64,000 nt of DNA. Origin: Kangsaoukella pontilimi. GTDB lineage: Bacteria; Pseudomonadota; Alphaproteobacteria; Rhodobacterales; Rhodobacteraceae. Under the pieces are notes generated by a model, which was given only the letters and a program-made list of their open reading frames with translations, did not search any database and was not told the origin of the DNA. Location: contig NZ_WUPT01000002.1 of NCBI RefSeq assembly GCF_009830125.1, positions 902,001 through 966,000 on the forward strand, written 5' to 3'. Each line of letters opens with the position of its first letter. Within the stretch, counting starts at the first letter, position 1. Position numbers and translations under genes: made by a program. Shown piece by piece: positions 33,715-43,704 of the stretch.

Positions 33715-36297
33715 ATGAACGCAACGACGCTCGCTCCGGAACTGGCCCAATCTGGGCTAACTGCAGCCGAGGCGAAGGCGCGGTTGGCCGCTGACGGACC
33801 CAATGAATTGGCGACGACAAAGCGGAGGTCTTCCTTTCGCATCGTATTGGACGTTCTGAAAGAGCCGATGCTGGTGCTGCTCTTGGTGGGGGGCGTGGTC
33901 TATCTTTTGTTGGGCAGTCGAGCCGAAGCGCTGATCCTGCTGGCCTTCGCCTGCATGTCCATCGGTATCACGGCGGTGCAGGAGGCTCGCACCGGTCGAG
34001 TGCTGGAGGCGCTGCGTGATCTGTCCAGCCCCCGCGCACTGGTGATCCGGGACGGTGCGCGCCTGCGTATCGCGGGGCGTGAAGTGGTGCGCGGTGACCT
34101 GATCGTATTGTCCGAGGGCGACAGGGTGCCAGCCGACGCGATGCTGATCGAGTCCGCGGACCTGTCGGCGGACGAGTCCCTCTTGACGGGCGAGGCTGAG
34201 GCCGTGCGCAAGACGGTGGGAGCGGGAGGGGCCGATGTGCGTCCGGGCGGCCACGACTTGCCGCAAGTGTTTGCCGGCACGCTGATCGTGCGCGGATCGG
34301 CGCTGGCCGAGGTCACCGCGATTGGCGCTGAAAGTGAGATCGGCAAGATCGGCAAAAGCCTGAGCCAGATCGAGCCCGAGACGCCTCATTTGCAAAGCCA
34401 GATGCGGCGCCTTGTGATTGCCATGGCTGGAATAGGCATAGGCATAAGCGCGGTTGTCGTAGCGCTTTACGGTTTCTTGCGCGGCGGTTGGCTGGATGCC
34501 CTGCTGGCCGGGATCGCGGTCGGCATGGCGATGCTGCCCGAAGAGTTTCCGATGGTCCTTGCGGTTTTCATGGCAATGGGGGCCTGGCGCATTTCCAAGG
34601 CCCGAGTGCTGACGCGCCGCGCCTCCGCCATTGAAGCTTTGGGGTCGGCAAGCGTGCTGTGCACCGACAAGACCGGGACTCTTACCGAGAACCGCATGAC
34701 AATTGTCGCCTTGCAACTGGTCGATGGCTCAGCCCACCAGATTGCAGGGAAAGTGCCCTTGCCCCCCGCCTTTCGCGAGCTGGCCGCGGCAGGCGTCATG
34801 GCCTCGGCACCCGAGCCGTTCGACCCGATGGAAGTGGCGTTTCACGCGCTGGCAGCCGATGACCTGCGGGAAGGTGAGACCTTGCCGGGGGCTGGGCGGA
34901 CTCTGATCCGCAGTTATCCGCTGTCGCCCGATCTTCTGGCCATGTCGCAGGTCTGGCAGGCCGAGGATGCCTTTGCCATAGCTGCCAAGGGCGCACCCGA
35001 GGCGATTGCCGATCTGTGCAAGCTGGAAGCAGATCAGCGAGTCGTCATCTCGGCACAACTGGACGCGATGGCCGCCAAGGGTCTGCGCGTGCTGGCTGTG
35101 GCCGAGGCGTCATGGCCGGCCGGGCAGGACCTGCCCGAGACGCAGACCGGGTTTGCCTTTCGACTGCTGGGCCTCGTCGGTCTGGCTGACCCCGTGCGTA
35201 CCTCGGTCCCCGCTGCCGTGGCTGAATGTCGGACGGCAGGAATTCAGGTTATCATGATCACCGGGGACCATCCGGTCACGGCGCGCGCGATTGCGGCCGA
35301 AGCGGGGTTACCCGGCGATATCGTGCTGACGGGGGATGATCTGTCGGCGATGTCGGAGGATGACCTTGCCACAGCGGTCACGACCGTAACGATCTTCGCC
35401 CGCATCCTGCCCGAACAGAAACTGCGTATCGTCAATGCGCTAAAGGCCAAAGGCGCCGTAGTGGCGATGACAGGCGACGGGGTGAACGATGCGCCCAGCC
35501 TCAAGGCCGCCGATATCGGCGTGGCGATGGGCGAACGTGGCACGGATGTTGCGCGCGAGGCGGCGTCGATTGTCTTGTTGGACGATGATTTCGGCTCCAT
35601 CGTCACAACGGTACGGCTGGGCCGACGGATCTATGACAACCTGCGCAAGGCAATGAGCTTTATCATCGCCGTGCATGTGCCGATTGCGGGTCTTGCGCTA
35701 ATGCCGCTGCTTTTTGGCATGCCGCTTTTGTTTGGCCCAGTGCATATCGCCTTTCTGGAGATGGTGATCGACCCTGTCTGTGCGCTGGTCTTCGAGGCCG
35801 AGCGCGAAGAGGACGGCGTGATGCAACGCCCGCCGCGCCCTGCGGATGAGCCGCTGTTTTCCTGGCCCACAGTGGTCTGGAGCCTGTTGCAGGGCCTGAT
35901 GGTGCTGGGGATTTCGGGCTCTGCTGCGTGGTTTGCGCCCGGCTACGGCCTTGATCCCGATCAGGTGCGCGGACTGGCGTTTGCCACGCTGGTTTTCGGC
36001 GTTGTCGCGTTGATCCTGATCGATCGGTCCAACTCCAATTCGATCTTGTCGGCACTGCTGCGGCCGAACAAGGCGCTGGCCGTCGTGCTGCCGATTGTGG
36101 CGTCGCTGCTTGCGGTGACATTCGTTTGGGCTCCGGCCCGGGATATGTTCGGTTTTGGCGTGCTCGGCGGCATCTGGCTGGCCGTGCCGCCCCTGGCCGG
36201 GGTCGGGGTTCTGCTGGCGCTGGAAGCGCTGAAGCCGCTTTGGCGCATGGTTCTGAGCGCGCGTGAACAGGCCGAACGACCAGGGGCAAAACCTTAA
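33715..36297 (+). CDS. Cation-transporting P-type ATPase (P2-like, PEEFP type)
   Basis: 860 residues. An N-terminal cation-ATPase domain (SGLTAAEAKARLAADGPNEL) leads to the actuator domain with LTGEAEAV, the membrane motif PEEFP (PEGLP in Ca pumps), the phosphorylated D318 in CTDKTGTLT, and [21 protein letters not shown]. About ten membrane spans. The overall plan is that of Ca- or Na/K-type pumps, but the altered membrane motif makes the ion uncertain. It has a dyad promoter and converges on the copper pump gene. Confidence 0.93.
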   Translation: MNATTLAPELAQSGLTAAEAKARLAADGPNELATTKRRSSFRIVLDVLKEPMLVLLLVGGVVYLLLGSRAEALILLAFACMSIGITAVQEARTGRVLEALRDLSSPRALVIRDGARLRIAGREVVRGDLIVLSEGDRVPADAMLIESADLSADESLLTGEAEAVRKTVGAGGADVRPGGHDLPQVFAGTLIVRGSALAEVTAIGAESEIGKIGKSLSQIEPETPHLQSQMRRLVIAMAGIGIGISAVVVALYGFLRGGWLDALLAGIAVGMAMLPEEFPMVLAVFMAMGAWRISKARVLTRRASAIEALGSASVLCTDKTGTLTENRMTIVALQLVDGSAHQIAGKVPLPPAFRELAAAGVMASAPEPFDPMEVAFHALAADDLREGETLPGAGRTLIRSYPLSPDLLAMSQVWQAEDAFAIAAKGAPEAIADLCKLEADQRVVISAQLDAMAAKGLRVLAVAEASWPAGQDLPETQTGFAFRLLGLVGLADPVRTSVPAAVAECRTAGIQVIMITGDHPVTARAIAAEAGLPGDIVLTGDDLSAMSEDDLATAVTTVTIFARILPEQKLRIVNALKAKGAVVAMTGDGVNDAPSLKAADIGVAMGERGTDVAREAASIVLLDDDFGSIVTTVRLGRRIYDNLRKAMSFIIAVHVPIAGLALMPLLFGMPLLFGPVHIAFLEMVIDPVCALVFEAEREEDGVMQRPPRPADEPLFSWPTVVWSLLQGLMVLGISGSAAWFAPGYGLDPDQVRGLAFATLVFGVVALILIDRSNSNSILSALLRPNKALAVVLPIVASLLAVTFVWAPARDMFGFGVLGGIWLAVPPLAGVGVLLALEALKPLWRMVLSAREQAERPGAKP

Positions 36298-36313
36298 TCG
36301 GCTTGATGGCAGT

Positions 36314-36332
36314 GCAGGGCGAGCTGCTCTGC
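36314..36332. terminator. Possible hairpin between convergent P-type ATPase genes
   Basis: GCAGGGC (36314-36320) pairs with GCTCTGC (36326-36332), with one G-T pair and a 5-base loop, in the 53-bp gap between two convergent stops. No T run is present. Confidence 0.35.
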
Positions 36333-36350
36333 GGTCTGTTCCCATTGCCG

Positions 36351-38720
36351 CTAGAGTTCGACCCGTCGCAGCCGCAGTGCGTTGGTGATGACTGAGACCG
36401 AGGAGAGGCTCATAGCCGCCGCGGCAATCATGGGAGACAGGAGCAGGCCGCTGAGGGGATAGAGCAATCCTGCTGCGATCGGCACGCCAAGCGCATTATA
36501 GGCGAAGGCGAAGAACAGGTTTTGCTTGATGTTGCGCAGGGTGGCGCGGGCCAGCTTGCGCGCCCGCACGATGCCCATGAGGTCGCCGCCGAGTAGGGTG
36601 ATCCCCGCGCTTTCCATCGCCACGTCTGCGCCGGTGCCCATGGCGATGCCCACATCTGCTGCAGCCAGGGCGGGGGCGTCGTTCACCCCATCGCCCGCCA
36701 TCGCGATCTTGTGCCCCTCTCGACGCAACTGGTCGATTAGGTACTTCTTGGCTTCGGGCAGCACGCCGGCGCGCACCTCATCGATCCCGAGTTTGCCCGC
36801 CACCGCTTGCGCGGTGCGATCATTGTCACCTGTTGCCATGATAACCCGCAGGCCCAGAGCATGAAGTTCCTTGATCGCCTGCGCGGTGCTTTCTTTGATT
36901 GGATCGGCCACTGCGACGATGCCCGCCAGCGCCCCGTCGACCGCGATGAACATCGCCGTCTTGCCCTCGGTGCGAAGGGTGTCGGCCCTATCTTCGGCCA
37001 CGCCCGTGTCGAGCCCCAGGTCCTTCATCATCGCCGCATTGCCGAGGACAACTGCGCGCCCGCCGATCTGTCCGCGCACGCCTTTGCCGGTGACAGCCGC
37101 AAACTCGGCGGCCTCTTGCCGGGCGGCGCCCGCCGCCTCGGCCCCCTCCACGATCGCTTCGGCCAGCGGGTGTTCCGAGCCGCGTTCCAGCGCCGCGGCC
37201 AGCGACAGTAGCTCGGCCTCTGTGATATCGGCAAGCGCCACCATATCGGTCAGTTTCGGCTTGCCCATGGTCAGCGTGCCGGTCTTGTCGACGATCAGTG
37301 TGTCGACGCCCGCCATGCGTTCCAGCGCCTCAGCATCCTTTATGAGCACGCCCGCCTGCGCTCCGCGCCCCGCCGCCGTGGTGATCGAGATCGGGGTCGC
37401 CAGCCCAAGCGCGCAGGGGCATGCGACGATCAGCACCGACACGGCGGCTGCCATTGCAAAGACCAGCACGGGTTCCGGGCCGAAGATCATCCAGAGCGCA
37501 AAGGCGAGGATCGCCACACCGACCACGGTCAGCACAAAGACTGCCGAGACCCGGTCTGCCACCCCTGGATCGGGGCGCGCGACCGCTTCGCGTTCGACAC
37601 CATCGCCACGATCTGCGCCAGCACTGTATTTGCACCGACCTTGCTCGCTTCGATCACGAGGCTGCCGTTCTTGTTGATCGTGGCCCCGGTCACCGCATCG
37701 CCCGGACCTTTTTCCAACGGCATCGACTCGCCCGTCAGCATGCTTTCATCTAAAGAGGATCGCCCCTCGATCACCACGCCATCGACCGGGACCGCATCGC
37801 CGGGTCGCACACGCGAGCGATCGCCCTCCACGATGGAGTCCAACGGAACGTCGCTTTCGGAGCCATCTGCCTCGATGCGCCGCGCGGTCTTTGGCGCGAG
37901 GTCAAGAAGCGCTCGGATCGCATCGCCCGTGCGTTCGCGCGCCCGCAGTTCCAGCACCTGGCCGAAAAAGACCAGCGCCACGATCACCACCGATGCCTCG
38001 AAATAGGTGCCAACGCCATCGCCTGTTCGGGATTTTTCGGGGAATAGGCCGGGCAAGAATACCGCAAAAAGCGAATAAATATAGGCCGCCGCCACGCCCA
38101 GCGAGATCAACGTCCACATGTTCGACGACCGGTTGACGATTGACGCCCATCCACGTTGGAAAAACGGCAGTGCGGCCCAAAGGACGACTGGCGTCGCCAG
38201 CGCCAACTCAAGATAGCCCGCGGTCTTAGCCCCAAGCCAGTCGCGCACGGGCAAACCCACCATCGGCCCCATCGTCAGCACGATCAGCGGGGCAGCCGCC
38301 GCCACCGAGATCCACATGCGGCGGGTGAAGTCCACCAGCTCGTGGTTTGGCCCGTCCGTCGGCTCCATCGGTTCCAGCGCCATACCGCAGAGCGGGCAGG
38401 CACCGGGTGCGTCCCGAAGGATCTCGGGGTGCATCGGGCAGGTGTACTGGACCTCGGCCGGGGCGGTGTTAACGGGCTGGTCAGGCGGGCAAGTGGCGTA
38501 CGATGGCGGATCGGCCTTGAAGGTCGCCTGACATTTTTTCTGAGCAGAAATGATATGTTTTGCCGTCAAACGTCTCGGACCGAGTGTCAGGCTTCAGCGT
38601 AACGGTCATCCCGCAGACTGGGTCGACGTCAGCAGACCCGGTGTCCGGGTCGCCCTCCAGCTCCGAAAGATCGTCGTCGGTTGGGTCCCGATGGTCTGTT
38701 TGCGGATGGGTGGGGGACAT
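36351..38720 (-). pseudogene. copA: Copper-type P1B ATPase with two single-base indels
   Basis: Three consecutive pieces together make one pump of about 789 residues. It starts at an ATG at 38720 behind CAAGGAGCTTTGC. The first piece has a YHS motif (DPVCGMTV...TYHFCSEK). The middle frame continues [10 protein letters not shown], the CPMHPEI...[10 protein letters not shown] metal domain, the first spans and TGES. The last frame gives [11 protein letters not shown] ([11 protein letters not shown]), DKTGT and TGDNDRTA. An extra A in a six-A run (38534-38539) and a missing G in a four-G run (37562-37565) explain both frame changes, and they cancel. Either base-calling errors or a broken gene. 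Confidence 0.85.
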
Positions 38721-38836
38721 GCAAAGCTCCTTGAGTTTGCTTGAGCCCGCACCAGCAGCCTGATGCGGTTTCACGAATTGCCCGCGACCGCCCCTTGTTT
38801 GGAGGGCAGGGCCATGTGACGCCGGTCTTCAGCAGC

Positions 38837-39223
38837 TCAGATCGCCGCCACGGCCTTGGCCAGCAGGTCGCGCACCTGGCCTGCAACGGCCGTCAACTCA
38901 GCGTTTTCGATCGCCTGCATCGAGGCCACCGGGTCGACCGCGCTGACCTCGACCCCGCCCTCAACCTCGCGCAGGATCACGTTGCAGGGCAACATGGCGC
39001 CGACGCGTGGTTCGAACCCAATGGCTTGATAGGCCATCTTCGGGCTGCAGGCGCCGAGGATTCTGTAGGGCGGCATCTCGACATCCAGCTTCTTCTTCAT
39101 CGTCGCCTTGACGTCGATCTCGGTCAGAACGCCAAAGCCATTTTCGGCCAGCGCTGTGCGTGTTCGGGCGTCAATATCCTCGAAGGATACCCCCTCGAAG
39201 GTGCGGTTGATCGTGTAGTTCAT
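38837..39223 (-). CDS. DUF302 family protein
   Basis: 128 residues with the DUF302 pattern: GVSFEDIDARTRTALAENGFGVLTEIDVKATMKKKL, YRILGACSPKMAYQAIGFEPRVGAMLPCNVILRE. A single Cys in LPCNV is conserved in the family. It is small, cytoplasmic and of unknown reaction, often next to metal or redox stress genes. AAAGGATGCTGCC precedes the ATG. It lies upstream of copA on the same strand but 116 bp away. Confidence 0.88.
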   Translation of the reverse strand: MNYTINRTFEGVSFEDIDARTRTALAENGFGVLTEIDVKATMKKKLDVEMPPYRILGACSPKMAYQAIGFEPRVGAMLPCNVILREVEGGVEVSAVDPVASMQAIENAELTAVAGQVRDLLAKAVAAI

Positions 39224-39367
39224 GGCAGCATCCTTTCAGTCGAAACCATCGACCGCGTGGTCCGGCCTTTCCGAGGCGCGTGTCCGGGCTGCCGCATCGG
39301 GCTCAAGGCCCACGCTTCGAAGGTCTTTATCTCTTCGTTATGATATCCCCTGAAAGCAGCGCACAGA

Positions 39368-39381
39368 GTGATGCAGATTAG
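39368..39381. promoter_or_regulatory. CTGA-N6-TTAG dyad (one mismatch) near DUF302 and SHOCT genes
   Basis: GTGATGCAGATTAG; the first base is G rather than C. It lies 144 bp from the DUF302 start at 39223 and 71 bp upstream of the SHOCT gene at 39453, between divergent genes. Confidence 0.4.
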
Positions 39382-39452
39382 TGTGCGTTCGGGACATTTC
39401 CGATTTGATGATCGCAGAGCGGCTTTTGCCGCCACATTCAAGGAGATGTCCG

Positions 39453-39815
39453 ATGAGAATCTGGATTGCGGCACGCTCGACGACCTTGGCCATCGGAGCG
39501 GCCCTGACGGCCAACATGGCCTTAGCGCAAGCCGATGAAATGCCCAACCGTGATGCACCCTTCTATCACGGGCACGATATGATGTGGGGCGGTGATCAAT
39601 GGGGAGGGTTCGGAATGGTACTTGGTCCGATCTTCATGATCCTAATCCTAGTCGGGATCGTCGTTGGTGCAATCTACCTCCTGCGGCTGTTCGGCGTGGC
39701 CGGTAGTGGCGGGCCTGCACCTGATCGGGCGCTGATGTTGCTCAAGGAGCGCTACGCAAAGGGTGAAATCGACACTCAGGAATTTGAAGAGCGCAAGAAA
39801 TTGCTGGCGCACTGA
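39453..39815 (+). CDS. Membrane protein with SHOCT domain
   Basis: 120 residues from the ATG behind CAAGGAGATGTCCG. A signal peptide or first span (1-24), a His and Met rich segment (FYHGHDMMWGGDQWGG), a membrane span at about 50-72 (MVLGPIFMILILVGIVVGAIYLL), and a C-terminal SHOCT motif (ALMLLKERYAKGEIDTQEFEERKKLL). The His-Met patch could bind copper, in keeping with the nearby copper pump, but that is inference. Confidence 0.82.
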   Translation: MRIWIAARSTTLAIGAALTANMALAQADEMPNRDAPFYHGHDMMWGGDQWGGFGMVLGPIFMILILVGIVVGAIYLLRLFGVAGSGGPAPDRALMLLKERYAKGEIDTQEFEERKKLLAH

Positions 39816-39901
39816 CTGATGTCAATCTGGCAGGAATTCCGATGTGCCAAGCTCAGCGATGTAGGTGGGCAATGGCCGTTCTCAGAACAGATAGGAATAC
39901 A

Positions 39902-39976
39902 ATGAACCGGATCGTATACATCGTCGGCCTCGTGGTCATTGTCTTGTTCATACTCGGCTTTTTCGGCCTTCGCTGA
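39902..39976 (+). CDS. 24-residue single-span membrane peptide
   Basis: ATG at 39902 behind AGGAATACA. The product, MNRIVYIVGLVVIVLFILGF plus FGLR, is one hydrophobic helix with basic ends. Very short proteins of this form are common in alphaproteobacteria and are missed by most gene finders. Role unknown. Confidence 0.65.
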   Translation: MNRIVYIVGLVVIVLFILGFFGLR

Positions 39977-40016
39977 GTGCGGATATATTTGTAGCGGAAC
40001 AATTGGAGGCAAAGCG

Positions 40017-40208
40017 ATGACTAAAGGGAAAACCCCAAAACCTGACACTGCCGACCACGGGCTTGGTGCCAAAGGCACCATCTCTCAAGCCGGGCGTTCC
40101 GGTGGACGTTTGCCGCGTGACATCGGCACACAGGATGAGCTTAGGCGGGCAAACGAACGCCCCGCCGGCAAGACCCGCGTCACTAAATCCGACGAAAAAG
40201 GCGAGTAG
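40017..40208 (+). CDS. Small polar protein, 63 residues
   Basis: ATG at 40017 behind TTGGAGGCAAAGCG. The sequence MTKGKTPKPDTADHGLGAKG continues as a Gly, Arg and Lys rich chain ending in KSDEKGE and is probably disordered. It lies between the membrane peptide and the DUF2254 gene on the same strand. Its MTKG-K start resembles the 44-residue protein at 20782. No family is recognised. Confidence 0.6.
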   Translation: MTKGKTPKPDTADHGLGAKGTISQAGRSGGRLPRDIGTQDELRRANERPAGKTRVTKSDEKGE

Positions 40209-40317
40209 TCGGAGCGCGTGTGAAGCCACAAGGATCGTCTGATCGACGCGATCATGTCGTTCGCGAGAAAAGATGAAATGAGCTCATGACAGTATCCCTA
40301 CCGGGGTGCGGAGAACG

Positions 40318-41625
40318 ATGCGCGGCCACTTCAAACTCATATCAAGGACATGGGACCGACTGCACAGCAGTTTCTGGTTTCTGCCGTCGGTCATGGCACT
40401 CTCGGCCATGGCAACGGCTATCTTGTTTGTCATGCTGGACGCTCTTGAGGCCGCATGGCTCGGATGGATCGACGAATGGACTTATGCCTTCGGGCCAGAA
40501 AGCGCGCGGGCGATCCTGTCGGCTATTGCGGGATCAATGATCACCGTCGCTGGCGTCACATTCTCGATGACGATGCTGACCCTGCAATTGGCATCTTCAC
40601 AGTTCGGCCCCCGAATGCTGCGCAATTTCATGCGCGACCGAGGCAATCAGATCGTGCTGGGCACATTCCTGTCCACCTTCGTATATTGCCTGTTGGTCCT
40701 TGCCTCCGTTCGGGGAAGCGGCGACTCCTACTTCGTGCCGGTGATCGCCGTGAGCTTCGGTATGATCCTGGCCGTCGCAAGCCTCGCGACGCTCATCTAC
40801 TTCATCCACCACATCGCGACTTCGATCCGCATCGAGACCATTCTGGAGAAACTCGCGGTGGAGGCCCGCAAAACCGTTGCGCGGGTCTTCCCGGAGAACG
40901 GCCGGACGCCCTCCGCATCATTTCGGGAGAAATCGCTCGAAGAGGCTTTGCCCCCCGACTTTGACTCAGACAGCCGCTCCGTGGTCGCGTCTGGCGGCGG
41001 CTACATTCAGTCGATTGATCTGGACCGGCTTGTGCAGGTCGCCAGCGACAACGATCTTGTTGTCCGGATCGAGGGTCGGATCGGCAATTTTGTACCCGGG
41101 GCGGGTTCGCTGGCCGTTGCCTTCCCCTATGGCCGGGTCTCGGATGCGGTTGCCGACGAGCTGTCCGATGCGTTCTCGTTTGGCCCCGAGCGTACGCCCG
41201 ACCACGATATCGAGTTCTCGCTCAGGCGGACTGTGGAAATCGCGCAACGTGCCTTGTCGCCGGGCGTCAACGACCCGACAACCGCACTTTATTGCTTGGA
41301 TCGCCTGGGTGAGGTGCTTGGGATCTTGGCGGATCGGCACTTCCCCTCTGGCCGGGTCCTGGATCAGGACATGAAGCTGCGGGTCGTTTTCGATCCGGTG
41401 ACATTCGCGGAATTGGTCTGTTCGGCGTTTGCGGCCATTGCCCGGTACGGGATCAGAGACGCCGATCTTGTCGGACGACTGCTTGATGTCATGGAGAGAT
41501 GCAGCCGCAGCGCGCCCGCATCTGATCGTGAGAAGATAATGCAACTCCATGATACGATCAGGGTGGGAAGCGCTGCTTGCGATTTCGAAGACGTGACCAG
41601 GGCGACGCAACCGGCCCGTTCGTGA
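40318..41625 (+). CDS. DUF2254 membrane protein
   Basis: 435 residues from the ATG at 40318 (GCGGAGAACG upstream); a GTG at 40306 is less likely. Four membrane spans occupy about residues 15-160, with the family pattern SMITVAGVTFSMTMLTLQLASSQFGPRMLRNFMRDRGNQIVLG. The remaining 270 residues are cytoplasmic (SPGVNDPTTALYCLDRL near 300). DUF2254 proteins have no proven reaction, though a channel-like role has been suggested by their architecture. Confidence 0.9.
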   Translation: MRGHFKLISRTWDRLHSSFWFLPSVMALSAMATAILFVMLDALEAAWLGWIDEWTYAFGPESARAILSAIAGSMITVAGVTFSMTMLTLQLASSQFGPRMLRNFMRDRGNQIVLGTFLSTFVYCLLVLASVRGSGDSYFVPVIAVSFGMILAVASLATLIYFIHHIATSIRIETILEKLAVEARKTVARVFPENGRTPSASFREKSLEEALPPDFDSDSRSVVASGGGYIQSIDLDRLVQVASDNDLVVRIEGRIGNFVPGAGSLAVAFPYGRVSDAVADELSDAFSFGPERTPDHDIEFSLRRTVEIAQRALSPGVNDPTTALYCLDRLGEVLGILADRHFPSGRVLDQDMKLRVVFDPVTFAELVCSAFAAIARYGIRDADLVGRLLDVMERCSRSAPASDREKIMQLHDTIRVGSAACDFEDVTRATQPARS

Positions 41626-41641
41626 GTGGCTACGCCTGACG

Positions 41642-42886
41642 TTACTCTGGTTCTTGGCTCAGAAATCGGGCCAGAGGCGCGATCGTGAGCCCTTGAACGA
41701 TTATCGAGAACACGACGACGATAAAGGTCGCAGTCAGGATCAGCGGCTTCCAGTCGCTGTCCGGCAGGCTGAGCGCGAGGGCAACAGAGATTCCCCCCTT
41801 GAGCCCGCCCCACGTCATGATGGGCACAACCCCGCGCGAATACTCTCGGAACGGCCGGATCAGAACAACCGGAACCGCAACGGCGAAGAGGCGTCCGACC
41901 AGAGACAGGCCAATCGCTGCGACTCCAGCGGAAATCGTGTCGAAGTTCAGGGTGACGACGAAGACTTCGACGCCGATAAGAAGGAACAGAACCGCATTGA
42001 GAATCTCGTCGATAACGGTCCAGAATCCGCTCAGATACGCTTGGGTCTGTTCTGACATCGCATGTTTGATGCCGATATCCCCCATGAAGAGCCCGGCAAC
42101 CACGGCCATGATCGGACCTGAGAGGCCCAGTGCGACAGCGAGCTGATACCCTCCCAGGGCCAGCCCCAGCGAGAGCAGGATCTCCAGCGGATAGTCGTCG
42201 ATCCGGCGCATGACCCTGTATGTCAGGAATCCGAGGACGCCCCCGAGCAGCGCGCCGCCGCCAACCTCCTTCAGGAAGAACATGATGATGCCGACGGTAT
42301 CGGCAGCGGCATGCCCGCCGACCGGCTGGAAAGCCAGACCGACCAGCACCAGGAAGACGACATAGCCGACGCCGTCGTTGAACAGGGATTCGCCGACGAT
42401 CTTGGCTTCAAGTGACTTCGGCAGGTTGGCTTCGGCCATGACACCGAGCACGGCCACCGGATCGGTTGGTGAGATCAGTGCGCCAAAGACAAGTGCCGCC
42501 AGCAACGGCATGCCGGTGACCCAATGGAAGCCGAATCCGACGACGGTGACCGAAAGCGCCACCCCGAGCGTTGCCATGATCGCTATTGTCCAGGCCTGTT
42601 CCCGCAGATCCTCGAGGCGGACGTGGAGGGCCCCAGCGAACAGCAGAAGGCCGAGCATTCCTTCGAGCAGGGTCCGTGAGAACTCGGCTTCGGTCACGAA
42701 CTGCCGCATTTCCGTGGCGACACCGAGATCGGGGCGCAGCGCATCCAGGCCTAGGACGCAGAAGGATGCGGCAAGGGCGACGATCAGGATGCCGATAGCA
42801 GATGGCAGGCGGAAGACGATGTGATTTACCGCTCCGAACACGCCGGCGAACACAATCAGAAGCGTGCCGATCTGCAAGGCGTTCAT
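41642..42886 (-). CDS. Sodium/proton antiporter, NhaP-type (CPA1)
   Basis: 414 residues with about 12 membrane spans. Typical motifs are ALISPTDPVAVLG near 135-150 and ESLFNDGVGYV near 165, where the Asn-Asp pair forms the ion site. These antiporters exchange Na+ or K+ for H+ across the inner membrane. It has no long C-terminal domain. Together with the N-ATPase it could set the Na+ gradient, which is inference. Its gene is 6 bp downstream of the small protein at 42893. Confidence 0.9.
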   Translation of the reverse strand: MNALQIGTLLIVFAGVFGAVNHIVFRLPSAIGILIVALAASFCVLGLDALRPDLGVATEMRQFVTEAEFSRTLLEGMLGLLLFAGALHVRLEDLREQAWTIAIMATLGVALSVTVVGFGFHWVTGMPLLAALVFGALISPTDPVAVLGVMAEANLPKSLEAKIVGESLFNDGVGYVVFLVLVGLAFQPVGGHAAADTVGIIMFFLKEVGGGALLGGVLGFLTYRVMRRIDDYPLEILLSLGLALGGYQLAVALGLSGPIMAVVAGLFMGDIGIKHAMSEQTQAYLSGFWTVIDEILNAVLFLLIGVEVFVVTLNFDTISAGVAAIGLSLVGRLFAVAVPVVLIRPFREYSRGVVPIMTWGGLKGGISVALALSLPDSDWKPLILTATFIVVVFSIIVQGLTIAPLARFLSQEPE

Positions 42887-42892
42887 TGGGAC

Positions 42893-43225
42893 CTACGTTT
42901 TGCTGCCCGACGGTTTCCTGTCAGGTTCGGTCCTGCCATCTCGCTCGGGCCCACCCCAGCGGGGGATTGTCAGCTTGTTGTCAGGCCGGCGCCCCGGAAG
43001 CCGTCTGTCACCGGCTGTGTCGGATGCATCGGCACCTAGACCCAAACCCGTTCCGGCATGTGTGTCGTCAGATGAGCCACTCAAATCAAAACCGGGTCGG
43101 TCGATCTTTTGAGCGCCTTCGTCTGGTGTGTGCGGTTCGTCTTCTGCGGCCTTCCCGCGCTTGTGTTCGCCGGTTTCGTCCGAGACCTCCGGGGACCGGG
43201 ACTTAGGTTTTTCGTGATGTTTCAT
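42893..43225 (-). CDS. Disordered hydrophilic protein upstream of antiporter
   Basis: 110 residues from an ATG behind AAAGGAGGAAAACC, an almost perfect ribosome binding site. The sequence is very rich in Asp, Glu, Lys, Pro, Ser and Gly and has no hydrophobic core, so it should be unfolded. It is 6 bp upstream of the antiporter gene and probably cotranscribed. No family is recognised. The strong ribosome binding site is the main support for it being real. Confidence 0.6.
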   Translation of the reverse strand: MKHHEKPKSRSPEVSDETGEHKRGKAAEDEPHTPDEGAQKIDRPGFDLSGSSDDTHAGTGLGLGADASDTAGDRRLPGRRPDNKLTIPRWGGPERDGRTEPDRKPSGSKT

Positions 43226-43315
43226 GGTTTTCCTCCTTTTGTAGATAATGGGCCCTGTTCTCCGAACTTGGTGCGTGCGCCATCTTGGCCTGAACCAGGC
43301 GCGCCATCTGTAGAG

Positions 43316-43552
43316 TCACCCCCTGCGAACCGAATTCCCCCCAGCAATGATCCGTCGGAGCAAGGCTGCCGCAGCCTGGTGCCTTTCGACATCGGCCGCG
43401 GATCCAACGGCGTTCTCATGGGTGGCAGCGGCATCCGTCAGAACGCCCATGATCTCTTTCTCGGGCAAAATCCCGGCGTCATTCAGTGCGAGGAGCAGGG
43501 CCTCGCAAACTGAGAGGGCTGCCATGCCTGAATACTTATGATCGTCCGTCAT
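43316..43552 (-). CDS. Small conserved protein divergent from Crp/Fnr gene (copy 2)
   Basis: 78 residues, the same length as the paralog at 23126-23362. Shared segments include AALS-CEALLLAL, PEKEIMGVLTDAAATHENA and a near-identical end, RRIIAGGNSVRRG. It is helical and soluble. As in copy 1 it is transcribed away from a Crp/Fnr-type gene with a dyad in the shared intergenic region. The arrangement suggests that it works with the regulator, for example as a modulator, but this is inference. Confidence 0.82.
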   Translation of the reverse strand: MTDDHKYSGMAALSVCEALLLALNDAGILPEKEIMGVLTDAAATHENAVGSAADVERHQAAAALLRRIIAGGNSVRRG

Positions 43553-43637
43553 GGGGTCTTGACCTTTCCGGCATGAGCGACGCCGAAAGGCGCCCGCTGC
43601 TTGCAGGGCAGACTGGCAAGAAATCTGCTATGCTGCG

Positions 43638-43651
43638 CTGATCCACATCAG
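43638..43651. promoter_or_regulatory. CTGA-N6-TCAG dyad upstream of crp copy 2
   Basis: CTGATCCACATCAG, fully symmetric. It is 53 bp upstream of the crp start at 43705 and 85 bp from the divergent 78-aa gene. It suggests autoregulation. Much of the surrounding sequence is conserved in the copy at 23451. Confidence 0.65.
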
Positions 43652-43704
43652 TCGTCGCTGCGGTTGTTTTGGCTAAGACTGTGTCAGGCGCTGGACGGGA
43701 ACAA

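Noticed and set aside
39816-39829. CTGATGTCAATCTG as a regulon dyad
   Set aside because: One mismatch in the conserved half, no symmetry, and directly after a stop codon. It is as likely chance.
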